A stretch of DNA of 64,000 nucleotides, taken from contig NZ_JAMXMY010000019.1 of the NCBI RefSeq assembly GCF_024055795.1, positions 62,001 to 126,000 of the forward strand, read 5' to 3'. Both the position numbers and the translations under genes were made by a program. The notes under the pieces are model-generated. The model was not told the origin of the DNA and searched no databases. It saw only the letters and a program-made list of their open reading frames with translations. Source of the stretch: Actinoallomurus purpureus (GTDB lineage: Bacteria; Actinomycetota; Actinomycetes; Streptosporangiales; Streptosporangiaceae). Positions 24,482 through 32,781 of this stretch are shown here, piece after piece; position 1 is the stretch's first letter, and every line of letters starts with the position of its first letter.

Positions 24482-24515
24482 TTCCCGGCTGGTGATGGTG
24501 GGTCCGGGTCGGCGG

Positions 24516-27500
24516 TCACTGACCCGTGTAGGTGACGTGCGGGTCGAGGACGGCGTGGGTGTCGGTGACGCCGCCGACCGCGCCGGTGAAGCCGACCAGC
24601 ACCTTGGGCGGCAGCGTCACGGCGACGTCCAGGACCTGCGTGCCGTCGATCCGGACGACCATGTGGCTCGCCGTCGTGACCCGGACGTCGACCGCGTGCG
24701 TGCCGGTGCGCAGCGGCGGGATGGCGGTCGTCGTCTTCAGGAAGGTCAGCGTCCCGGAGCCCGCGCTCGCCGTGCCGACGCCCGCGAAATTGTGGCTCTT
24801 GACGCCCCCGCTGCCGTACGTGTCGAGCGCGGCGAACACCGCGGGCAGGCCGGCGACGCCCAGGCCCGCGCCCGCCGCGCCGATCGAGGCCGACGTGGCG
24901 GCGCTCGCGTCGAGCAGGGCGACGGTCAGGCCGTCGGCGCCGGTGTCGTGCGCGCCGCCGATCTGGGCGGTGAACGTGACGTGCAGGCCGCGAGGACGGA
25001 CGGCGATCGCGTTGATGAGCGTCCCCGCGCCCGACTTCTGGCCGTCCCGGGTGAGGGTGACAGTGCTGCCCGCGACGCTGGTGAAGCCGCTGTACCCCCA
25101 GGTCGAGGTGGTCAGGTCCGGCAGTTCGTCGTCGCCGGTGCCGGTGAGCGGCACGACCGTACGGCCGCTGGTGGTGGTGACGCCAAGGCTCCCCGTGACG
25201 GTGCCGCCGATGGCGGGCCTGAACGTCACCGGCACGCTCACCGAGGCGCCCGGGGCGACCGTGGTGCCCGCCGAGGGGAGGGACACGGTGTACGGGACGT
25301 CGGGCGCCGCGACGGCCGACACGGTCTCGGGCTGACCGCCGTGGTTGGTGAGCGTGACCTTCGCCGTGCCGGTTCCGCCGACCTGCACCTCGCCGAAGTC
25401 GAGGGACGCGGGGCTCGCGGTGAGCGGCGCGCCCTTGGCCGCGACGGTGGTGATCGTGACGCCGCGTACGGTGTGGGCGTCGGCGCGGGTGCCCGTTCCG
25501 GCGGTGAAGCCGGGCAGGGCGGTGGCCGGGAGCGATCCGGCGGGGGCTGCGACGTCGAGAAGTCTCCGGCCGTCGACCGCGACCTTGAGGCGGCCGCCGG
25601 TCACGGTGACGTCGACGGCGTGGGTGCCGCTGCGCAGCGAGCGGGACACCTTCGCGGTGGCCCGGTAGGTGAGCGTCGTACCGCCGGGACCGGCCGCGAC
25701 GCCGGTGAAGTTGGCCGACTTCGCCTGGGTGTTCTTGGTGGTCACGAGGGTGACGGCGACACCCCGCAGGCCGAGGAAGCCGACGCCCGCGCCGGTCCGG
25801 CCGACGGACGCGGGGGTCTGCGTGCGGGGGTCGAGGAGGGCGAAGGCGAGCCCGTCGCCGCCGGTCCCCGGGCCGAGTTCGGCGGTGAAGCGGGCGTGCA
25901 GGCCCTCGGTCGGCACCGCGCGGCGGTAGAACGCCGAACCGGCCTTCCGCGTGGCCGCTGGGTTGAGGAGCAGGTCCGTGCCGGTGACCTTGGCCGCCCC
26001 GTTGACCGACCAGGTGACGGCGTCCGGCGCCGGGAGCGTTCCCGTGCCGGTGCCGGTCAGCTTCACCGACATGAGCCCCTGTCCGGCGTCGCCGGTCAGG
26101 TCGTACGTCGCCGTCTGCGCGCCGGGCCGCGTGGGCGTGAACGTGACCGACTGGTGGACGACGTCGCCGGGGCTGATGACGGTGCCCTCCGCAAGGGGCG
26201 CGATGCTGGTGAAGTCGCCGATCGGCGCCTTGGCCTTGGGAACCGTGACCGGCAGATTGCCCGCGTTGGTGATGTCGAAGCTCAGGGAGCGCGACGATCC
26301 GGTGGCCAGCGAGCCGAAGTCGACGGCGCCCGGGGTGATGACCAGCCTGCCCGCGCCGGTCACCGCCGTACCGGTGACGGGGACGGTGAGGGTTCCGGAC
26401 GTCGAGGTGACGGTGACGGAGGTGCCGTCCGAACCGGGTGCGGCCGGCGCGTACGTCACCGCGACGACGAACGACCCGCCCGGCTTGACCACGGTGTCCG
26501 CCGCGGGCAGGCCGGAGACCGTGAACGGTCCGGTCGCGCCCGTCACCGAGGTGATCGTCTCGTCGGCGGTTCCGGTGTTGGTCACCTGGACGTTGACGGT
26601 GGCGGTGGAGCCGACGGGCTGCTCGTTGAAGGTCGCGGCGGCGGGCGTTGAGGTCAGCCCCGCCTTGGTGCCGAGGCCGTTCAGGGCGAAGCCGACCGTG
26701 CCGGCGTCCGTGGTGGCCCACAGGATGTCGCCCGCCGCGCCCGGACCCGCCGGCGTGAACGACACGGGCAGGTCGACGGTCGCGTCCTTGGCCAGGGACA
26801 GCGGCAACGCGGGCGCGGTGACGCCGAACGGCGCGGAGGTGGACAGCGCCGTGATGGTCAGGTCGCGGGTCGCCGTCAGCGTGAGCGTGCGCGTCCCGGC
26901 GCCGCCCACGTCGGTGCCGCCGAAGTCGACCGGGCTGCCGGTGAGCACGGAGGCGGCCGGCCGGCCGAAGCCGATGACCTTCCCGTCGCGGGTGCCGACG
27001 AACACCCGGCCGCCGTCGGTGGCCGGGACCGTGAACTTGACCGCGGTGCCGATCGGCGTGGACCACAGAAGCCTGAGCCGGCCCTGCCCGTCGGGGAGGG
27101 CGGAGTACGCCCGCAGCTGGGCGTTGCCGCCCTTCGGGCCGTCGGCCCACACCGCCCAGACGACCGCGCTCTCCGCCTTGCCGCCGTCCGAGGTGATCAC
27201 CGGCGAGCCCGAGGTGTACGGGAAGATCTCCGCGCTGGCGCCGACCTGCGTGAGGGCGGGCAGGCTGTCACTCGCCCCGGCCCTGAGCGCGCGGAGCGGG
27301 CCGCCGTTGCCGATCAGGTAGACGTAGCCGCCGTCGCCGCCGCTCCACGCGGCCGGGTGTCCCCACTGGCCCTGGTACGGGCCGACCACGCCGAGGACGG
27401 CGTCGGTGCCGCCCGCGCCCTGCGACCGGCCGCCCAGGGCGTCGCGGTCCAGGAGGAAGACCCGGCCGTCCTTGCCCTGCTCGACGAGGACGTGGGGGTG

Positions 27501-28550
27501 CGCGCTCGTGCCGAAGGAGTCCGGGAGGGCGATCGGGCCGCCGGCGCCGAGGTCCGTGTCGTTCGTGTCGAGCTTGGGGGCGTTCGCCGGGCTGAAGAAG
27601 TCGCCGGCCGACAGGGTGCCGTCGGCGCCCACGTCGAGGCGGACCACCGACTCCGAGAGGGTTCCCGGCGGTTTGTTCCCCGGCCCGGCCGGGGCCATCA
27701 CGCCGTTGCCGGTGCTGAGGAAGACGCGCCCGGAACCATCAGAGACCAGGCCGCCGCCGGACTGCCAGATGCCCGCGCCCTTGGACGAGGACGTGACCTC
27801 ACTGGCCCACATCGAGGTGACCTTGGCGGCCGTGGTGCTGACCCCGACGACGTAGCCGCGGTACTCCCCGTGGTCGCAGTGCGCGCCGAACCCGGCGTAG
27901 ACCGCGCCGTCCAGCAGCAACAGCCCCGGCCGCTGCATCTCGACCATCGGGTCGAACGCCACGGTCGGGTCGTTGGTCGCCGTGCCGGCGATCGTCACGG
28001 GCCAGCCCGGCCGTTCGTCCCCGGTGGCGGGATCGAGCGCGTGCATGTACCAGTGCGGGTGCTGGACGTCGGCGCCGTCGTTGACCTTCGTCGTGAGGTA
28101 CACGGCCTTGGACGCGGGGTCGTAGACCGGCGCGGACGTGCTGCCGAGGTCGGGGGCGAGGTCACCGCAGGTGATGGCCGACGCCGGCCAGGACGGGCCG
28201 AGGGCGCGCTGCCACGTGATCGCGCCGGTGGCCGGGTCCAGGCCGTAGACGTTGTTGTGCTCGGTGGTCGCGATCAGCGTGCCGTCGACCGACAGCGGCT
28301 GGGCGTACACCTGGCCGTCGAGCTGCGTCGCGAACAGCTGCCCGAAGTCGGACGAGCCGACGGCGGCCGGGCCGAGGCCGGGTTCGTCCCGGTCCCACCC
28401 GGTGCGCAGCGGGTCGCGGGAGACGGTGGTCACGTCGCCGGCCGCGGGCACCGCCGTTCCCGTCGCGACGGCCACGGCCGTCCCCGCCAGGACGGCGAGC
28501 AGCGCACGCCCCACCCTCGAACGCGTCGCGAGCCGCATCCCGAACCCCAT
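24516..28550 (-). CDS. Large secreted beta-propeller, Hydin-like and L-type lectin domain protein
   Basis: A 1344-aa exported protein. The N-terminus (MGFGMRLATRSRVGRALLAV, then AGTAVAVATGTAVPAAG) is a signal peptide. Residues about 45-560 form a PQQ-like eight-bladed propeller rich in YGLDPATGAITWQRAL-type units. Three Ig-like ASPM/SPD2/Hydin (choice-of-anchor D) modules follow, with VDFGxxxVG starts and PVTFxPxxPG endings. Two L-type lectin-like jelly rolls are recognised by GGDGLAFALLD and GADGLTVALLD. No sortase signal is evident. It probably binds polysaccharide or cell-wall sugar outside the cell; catalytic activity is not indicated. ATG 28550 is preferred over upstream in-frame starts because the signal peptide begins there. 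Confidence 0.78.
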   Translation of the reverse strand: MGFGMRLATRSRVGRALLAVLAGTAVAVATGTAVPAAGDVTTVSRDPLRTGWDRDEPGLGPAAVGSSDFGQLFATQLDGQVYAQPLSVDGTLIATTEHNNVYGLDPATGAITWQRALGPSWPASAITCGDLAPDLGSTSAPVYDPASKAVYLTTKVNDGADVQHPHWYMHALDPATGDERPGWPVTIAGTATNDPTVAFDPMVEMQRPGLLLLDGAVYAGFGAHCDHGEYRGYVVGVSTTAAKVTSMWASEVTSSSKGAGIWQSGGGLVSDGSGRVFLSTGNGVMAPAGPGNKPPGTLSESVVRLDVGADGTLSAGDFFSPANAPKLDTNDTDLGAGGPIALPDSFGTSAHPHVLVEQGKDGRVFLLDRDALGGRSQGAGGTDAVLGVVGPYQGQWGHPAAWSGGDGGYVYLIGNGGPLRALRAGASDSLPALTQVGASAEIFPYTSGSPVITSDGGKAESAVVWAVWADGPKGGNAQLRAYSALPDGQGRLRLLWSTPIGTAVKFTVPATDGGRVFVGTRDGKVIGFGRPAASVLTGSPVDFGGTDVGGAGTRTLTLTATRDLTITALSTSAPFGVTAPALPLSLAKDATVDLPVSFTPAGPGAAGDILWATTDAGTVGFALNGLGTKAGLTSTPAAATFNEQPVGSTATVNVQVTNTGTADETITSVTGATGPFTVSGLPAADTVVKPGGSFVVAVTYAPAAPGSDGTSVTVTSTSGTLTVPVTGTAVTGAGRLVITPGAVDFGSLATGSSRSLSFDITNAGNLPVTVPKAKAPIGDFTSIAPLAEGTVISPGDVVHQSVTFTPTRPGAQTATYDLTGDAGQGLMSVKLTGTGTGTLPAPDAVTWSVNGAAKVTGTDLLLNPAATRKAGSAFYRRAVPTEGLHARFTAELGPGTGGDGLAFALLDPRTQTPASVGRTGAGVGFLGLRGVAVTLVTTKNTQAKSANFTGVAAGPGGTTLTYRATAKVSRSLRSGTHAVDVTVTGGRLKVAVDGRRLLDVAAPAGSLPATALPGFTAGTGTRADAHTVRGVTITTVAAKGAPLTASPASLDFGEVQVGGTGTAKVTLTNHGGQPETVSAVAAPDVPYTVSLPSAGTTVAPGASVSVPVTFRPAIGGTVTGSLGVTTTSGRTVVPLTGTGDDELPDLTTSTWGYSGFTSVAGSTVTLTRDGQKSGAGTLINAIAVRPRGLHVTFTAQIGGAHDTGADGLTVALLDASAATSASIGAAGAGLGVAGLPAVFAALDTYGSGGVKSHNFAGVGTASAGSGTLTFLKTTTAIPPLRTGTHAVDVRVTTASHMVVRIDGTQVLDVAVTLPPKVLVGFTGAVGGVTDTHAVLDPHVTYTGQ

Positions 28551-28606
28551 CCCCCGAGGCGACACCACGCTGGCTCGCTCATTTGCCCATAAATGTGACA
28601 AAAAGT

Positions 28607-28633
28607 GTTCGATGCGAACGTAACCGGTGTTAC
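28607..28633. promoter_or_regulatory. Two adjacent palindromes in a divergent promoter region
   Basis: GTTCG-ATG-CGAAC (28607-28619) is followed immediately by GTAAC-CGGT-GTTAC (28620-28633) in the 305-bp spacer between the divergent propeller gene (28550) and the protease gene (28856). Their position and symmetry suit regulator-binding sites; nothing else coding was seen in this spacer. Confidence 0.4.
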
Positions 28634-28855
28634 GGGTCGATACAGCGACAATCGGCCGAATGCGTGCGGCAATCGTCACCGGACACGCCGAGCAGCGCGT
28701 TCACCAGTTCGGATAGCCTCTATAACGATCAGGTCACGGCCAGGCCTGGTCGGAGGGCCAAGCCTGGAGGCGTTCCCAGGGTCCTCACAGCAACAACCCA
28801 GGATGCGGCGAGTTTCGGGAGTTATCCCTAGGAAAGAACCCGGCAGGGGGGTGCG

Positions 28856-29683
28856 ATGCGTAGATTGTTGTGGTTGGTGATGTCGACGGTGCTGCTGGCA
28901 GGCTGCGCCGCAGCTCACGGGACGACGAGGCCCCACGTCACGCCTGACTCCTCGGCCGGGCACCCGTACCCGACGACCAGCGCTCCACCGCCCCCCCTGC
29001 CGAGCGGCACGCCGACCGCGCAGACCGCGGTGTACGGCCGCCGGGTCGGGGCCCTCTTCTCCCACGACACCTCGGGCACCCACTTCTGCACCGCCAGCAC
29101 GGTCGCCAGTCCCAACCGCAACCTGATCATCACCGCCGCGCACTGCCTGCACGGCGGCAAGGACAGCGAGTACGTCGACGACCTGGTGTTCGTGCCCGGC
29201 TACCGCGACGGCAAGGCCCCGTACGGCGTCTGGAAGGTCCGCACGAAGCTCGTCGACACCCGCTGGACGCACGACTCGGACGAGGACCTCGACGTCGGCT
29301 TCGCGGTGGTCGAGCCGCTGAACGGCCAGAACGTCGCCGACGTCGTCGGCGCCAACACGCTCGCCATCGACCCCGGCTTCCGCAACGTCGTACGGGTCAC
29401 CGGCTACCCGATTCGGTCCGACAAGCCGATCACCTGCCGGAACGCCACGACCAAGGAGGACACTTTCCAGCTGCGGTTCGCGTGCAACGGGTACTTCCCG
29501 GGCACCAGCGGCAGCCCGTGGCTCGCCGACTACGACCCGAACACCCGCACCGGCCGCATCGTCGGTGTGATCGGCGGACGCGACGAGGGCGGCGACGAAG
29601 ACGACGTCTCCTACAGCTCCTACTTCGACGAGGACGTCAAGCGCCTCTACGACGAGGCGGTGCGGGAGAGCGCCCCGCAGTAG
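28856..29683 (+). CDS. Trypsin-like serine protease lipoprotein
   Basis: A 275-aa lipoprotein protease. The signal MRRLLWLVMSTVLLAGCAAA has lipobox LAGC. A Pro/Ser/Thr-rich spacer (about 25-55) leads to the catalytic domain with His in IITAAHCLHG, Asp in DEDLDVGFAVV and Ser in GYFPGTSGSPWL. The arrangement is that of glutamyl-endopeptidase-like bacterial proteases. ATG 28856 is used. The flavin oxidoreductase begins 14 bp after its stop, so the two are probably co-transcribed. Confidence 0.85.
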   Translation: MRRLLWLVMSTVLLAGCAAAHGTTRPHVTPDSSAGHPYPTTSAPPPPLPSGTPTAQTAVYGRRVGALFSHDTSGTHFCTASTVASPNRNLIITAAHCLHGGKDSEYVDDLVFVPGYRDGKAPYGVWKVRTKLVDTRWTHDSDEDLDVGFAVVEPLNGQNVADVVGANTLAIDPGFRNVVRVTGYPIRSDKPITCRNATTKEDTFQLRFACNGYFPGTSGSPWLADYDPNTRTGRIVGVIGGRDEGGDEDDVSYSSYFDEDVKRLYDEAVRESAPQ

Positions 29684-29697
29684 GCGAGGATGACGTC

Positions 29698-31014
29698 ATG
29701 GACGTCGACGTCATCGTGATCGGGCTCGGCCCGGGTGGAGAAGAGGTCGCGGGAAGCCTCGCCGCGGCCGGGCTCGCGGTCGTGGGCATCGAGGACCGCC
29801 TCGTGGGCGGCGAGTGCCCCTACTGGGGCTGCATCCCCAGCAAGATGATGATCCGCGCGGCGGATCTGATCGCCGAGGGCCACCGCATCCCCGGGATGGC
29901 CGGAGAGGCGGACGTGCGGCCCTCCTGGGCGCCGGTCGCGCGCCGGGTGCGCGAGGCCACCGACGGCTGGGACGACAAGGTGGCGGCCGACCGGTTCACC
30001 GGCAAGGGCGGCACGCTGGTGCGCGGCAAGGGCCGGATCACCGGCCCGGGCGAGGTCACCGTCGAAGGCCAGGTGTTCCGCGCCCGCAAGGGCATCGTCA
30101 TCTCCAATGGCACGGCGCCGTCCGTACCCCCGATCGAGGGCCTGCGCGACACGCCGTACTGGACCAACCGGGAGGCCATCGAGACCACCGAGGTCCCCGA
30201 GTCGCTGATCGTGCTGGGCGGCGGGGCGATCGGCTCGGAGCTCGCCCAGGTGTTCGCCCGGTTCGGCAGCCGGGTGACGGTGGTCGAGGCCCTGCCCCGG
30301 CTGCTCGCCCTGGAGGAGCCCGAGTCCAGTGAGCTGCTGCGGAAGGTCTTCGAGAACGAGGGCATCGCCGTACGCACCGGGGCGAAGGTGGAGCGGGTCC
30401 GTCACGACGGCGACGGGTTCGTCCTGAACGACGACCTGCGGGCCGAACGGCTCCTCGTCGCCACCGGGCGCCGTACGGACCTGAAGGCGCTGGGCGTCGC
30501 GGCGGCCGGCCTGGACGAGAACGCGCGGTTCGTCGACGTCGACGAGCGGATGCGCGCCGCCGACGGGATCTGGGCGGTCGGCGACGTCACCGGCAAGGGC
30601 GCGTTCACGCACGTCTCGGTGTACCAGGCGCGGATCGTCGTACGGGAGATCCTCGGCCAGGACGGCCCGCCCGCCGACTACCGGGCGCTGCCGCGCGTGA
30701 CGTTCACCGACCCGGAGATCGGCGCGGTCGGCCTGACCGAGCAGCAGGCCCGCGACCAGGGGCTGGACGTGCGCGTCCACCACACCGACATCTCCGTGTC
30801 CGCGCGGGGCTGGATCCACAAGGCCGAGGGTTTCCTCAAGCTCATCGAGCACGACGGCGTGCTGATCGGCGCGACGTCGGCCGGGCCGGTCGGCGGCGAG
30901 GTCCTCAGCGCGCTCGCGGTCGCGATCCACGGCGAGGTCCCGGTCGAGCGCCTCCGGAACATGATCTACGCGTACCCGACCTTCCACCGCGCCATCGAGG
31001 CCGCCCTGCTCTGA
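29698..31014 (+). CDS. FAD-dependent pyridine nucleotide-disulfide oxidoreductase
   Basis: A 438-aa homodimeric flavoenzyme of the dihydrolipoamide dehydrogenase/mercuric reductase class. FAD loop VIGLGPGGEEVAGSLA (about 6-21), redox-active pair GGECPYWGCIPSKM (Cys-x4-Cys, about 41-46), NAD(P) loop VLGGGAIGSELAQVF (about 176-190), second FAD motif GIWAVGDVTGKG, and a C-terminal dimerisation domain ending in AYPTFHRAIEAAL, where the His is the usual catalytic base. The substrate may be lipoamide, mycothione or another disulfide; no 2-oxo acid dehydrogenase or mer genes are beside it. ATG 29698 has GAGG upstream. Confidence 0.88.
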   Translation: MDVDVIVIGLGPGGEEVAGSLAAAGLAVVGIEDRLVGGECPYWGCIPSKMMIRAADLIAEGHRIPGMAGEADVRPSWAPVARRVREATDGWDDKVAADRFTGKGGTLVRGKGRITGPGEVTVEGQVFRARKGIVISNGTAPSVPPIEGLRDTPYWTNREAIETTEVPESLIVLGGGAIGSELAQVFARFGSRVTVVEALPRLLALEEPESSELLRKVFENEGIAVRTGAKVERVRHDGDGFVLNDDLRAERLLVATGRRTDLKALGVAAAGLDENARFVDVDERMRAADGIWAVGDVTGKGAFTHVSVYQARIVVREILGQDGPPADYRALPRVTFTDPEIGAVGLTEQQARDQGLDVRVHHTDISVSARGWIHKAEGFLKLIEHDGVLIGATSAGPVGGEVLSALAVAIHGEVPVERLRNMIYAYPTFHRAIEAALL

Positions 31015-31435
31015 GCCCGGCTCCTCACCCGCCGGAGCCCGTGAGCCGACGAAAGAGTCGTCCTGGTACGTCGGCGGGTTCTCAAGCAGTGGCCATATCG
31101 AGGACCCCGGGCACTCCTGAGCCATTCGGTAAGCCTGAAAGGGGTGTCCAGTTAACCGCTGCCGCCAAGAAGGGCGATTTCAAAGTCGGCGAAGACGACC
31201 ACCAGGCATACATCGGCAACGGCCCTGGGGGGATCCGTGTGTTTCCACAGCTTCTACTCAGGCGAGAAAATTCTCGTCTCAGTGGACGGCGGCTGAGGCG
31301 GTGACGTGCCGTCGGTGCCCGTTACATGGGCATGTATCACGCAGAGAACTCTTCGCCAGCGGCACCGCCGACGCCTCGTCGTGGCTACGGTTTCTCGGGA
31401 CGGACAGCTACGTCACCGCCTGCGTGAAGACGCGG
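31015..31435. other. Intergenic region with traces of a decayed gene
   Basis: About 420 bp. On the plus strand a frame reads GVQLTAAAKKGDFKVGEDDH then QAYIGNGPGG. After a frame change near 31238 another reads CFHSFYSGEKILVSVDGG and stops at 31284. No start with a ribosome binding site is evident, so it looks like remains of a small gene of unknown family. CTCAGGCGAGAAAATTC near 31259 resembles a segment near 17749. The rest, up to the VOC gene, shows nothing recognisable. Confidence 0.35.
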
Positions 31436-31789
31436 TCAGGCGGGCTGCCACAGCTCGACCCGATTGCCCTCAGGATCGGTGACCCAGCCGAATCGACCGA
31501 CACCCTCCATGTCCTGCGTTTCTTTGGCCACGTCCGCTCCCTTGGCGCGCAATTGCGCGAGCATCGCATCCAGGTCGCGGACCCGGAAGTTGAGCATGGT
31601 TTGCCGGGTGCGGGACCCGAAGTAGTCGGTCTCGGACTCGAACGTCGCGAACACCGTCAGCCCGGCTCCCTGACGCCACAGGCCGTTCTCATCGGCGTCC
31701 AGGCCTAGGCAATCGCGATACCACGCGCTCAGGGCCGCCGGGTCGGCGGCCCGCATGAAGTATCCACCGATTCCAAGCACACGTTCCAT
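31436..31789 (-). CDS. Short VOC-family (glyoxalase-like) protein
   Basis: A 117-aa single VOC module pair: MERVLGIGGYFMRAADPAAL (start, first strand and helix), FESETDYFGSRTRQTMLNFR, and the typical C-terminal WVTDPEGNRVELWQPA, in which the Glu is a usual metal ligand. ATG 31789 matches the family start. Substrate unknown; such small VOC proteins include glyoxalases and antibiotic-binding proteins. Confidence 0.83.
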   Translation of the reverse strand: MERVLGIGGYFMRAADPAALSAWYRDCLGLDADENGLWRQGAGLTVFATFESETDYFGSRTRQTMLNFRVRDLDAMLAQLRAKGADVAKETQDMEGVGRFGWVTDPEGNRVELWQPA

Positions 31790-31925
31790 GCCACTATCTT
31801 GCCAGGACGGCGATCGGATCTCGCGATTCGCCCGAAATGCAGAGTTTCCGGCGAGGATGCCGCGACGCCGGTTCACAGCCGGGTGAGCCACACGCCCAGG
31901 CGTGGGCCGCGCTGCTCTGACCGGG

Positions 31926-32696
31926 TCAGCCGCTCCGGCCGGTCAGACGGCGGAAGAGCCGTTTGACGGCCTTCTGGTCGAAGCCGCCGCTGATCTCGAG
32001 GCTGCCGCCGGTGATGGTCTGGGCGACCGTCGGTGCGGAGACGACCTCGCCGCCGACCACGATGGCGATCTTGTTGCCGGGCTGCTGCGGTCCCACCGCG
32101 GCGGCCCGGGCGCTCAGCCCCGCGAAGGCCTGGGCGTCCGCGGTCTCCAGGTTCAGGCGGAGCGCCCACGACGTCTGGCCGTGAGCGCCGTCCGGGGGCT
32201 GCACCGTGATTTCCTTGACCCGGGTCACCGTCATTCCGCCGTCGGCGGTGAGCCGGTAGCACGTCCGCCCGTCCGCGTCCGGAGTGCCGCCGCCCGAGCA
32301 CGGCCCCGGGGTCTCCGCGGTCACCTGCTGGAACCGGATCGGCGTCTTCAGCGGGCCCGAGGCGCGGGTCGAGTCGCCGTTCCGGGTGAGGAGCAGTATC
32401 GCCGTCGCCGCACCGGCCAGCAGCAACACCACCACGACGGCGACGATCACGATGAGCGGAGCCCTGCCGCGCCGGGGCGGGCCCGGCGCCAAGCCCTGGC
32501 CCGGGTCATAGGCGTACGGCGGCGGATCGTAGGGCGGTGGGCCTGGAGCTCCCGGTGGCGGAGCATAGGGCGGCGGGCCCGAAGGTCCCGGTGGCGGAGC
32601 GTAGGGCGGTGGGCCCGAAGATCCCGGCGGCCCGTACGGTCCCCAGCCCGGAGGTTCCGGAGGTCCGTACGGCTGCGAACCCGGCTGCTCGGCCAA
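31926..32696 (-). CDS. Proline-rich membrane protein with SecD P1-head-like extracytoplasmic domain
   Basis: A 256-aa protein. The cytoplasmic N-terminus has Pro/Gly/Tyr-rich repeats (GPSGPPPYAPPPG, GAPGPPPYDPPPY), then one membrane helix (LIVIVAVVVVLLLAGAATAI, about 100-120). The extracytoplasmic part resembles the SecDF P1 head subdomain: TCYRLTADGGMTVTRVKEIT, NKIAIVVGGEVVSAPTVAQT and ITGGSLEISGGFDQKAVKRL. The start is TTG 32696 with a perfect GGAGGA five bases before. A role in envelope protein handling is only suggested by the fold. It is divergent from the Ser/Thr kinase, which also has a long Pro-rich segment. Confidence 0.7.
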   Translation of the reverse strand: MAEQPGSQPYGPPEPPGWGPYGPPGSSGPPPYAPPPGPSGPPPYAPPPGAPGPPPYDPPPYAYDPGQGLAPGPPRRGRAPLIVIVAVVVVLLLAGAATAILLLTRNGDSTRASGPLKTPIRFQQVTAETPGPCSGGGTPDADGRTCYRLTADGGMTVTRVKEITVQPPDGAHGQTSWALRLNLETADAQAFAGLSARAAAVGPQQPGNKIAIVVGGEVVSAPTVAQTITGGSLEISGGFDQKAVKRLFRRLTGRSG

Positions 32697-32781
32697 TGCT
32701 TCCTCCGGATACGGGTGCGATCTCGCCCTTGTCCTACACCACGGAGCGCCGCGGGTCGAGGTCGCCGATCCCGGCGGTGCG

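Noticed and set aside
24427-27150. 907-codon minus-strand frame overlapping the propeller protein
   Set aside because: Arg/His/Pro-rich low-complexity product in another frame of the real gene.
31041-31304. 87-codon plus-strand frame after the oxidoreductase
   Set aside because: No ribosome binding site, and the sensible reading shifts frame partway, so it is described as a decayed region.
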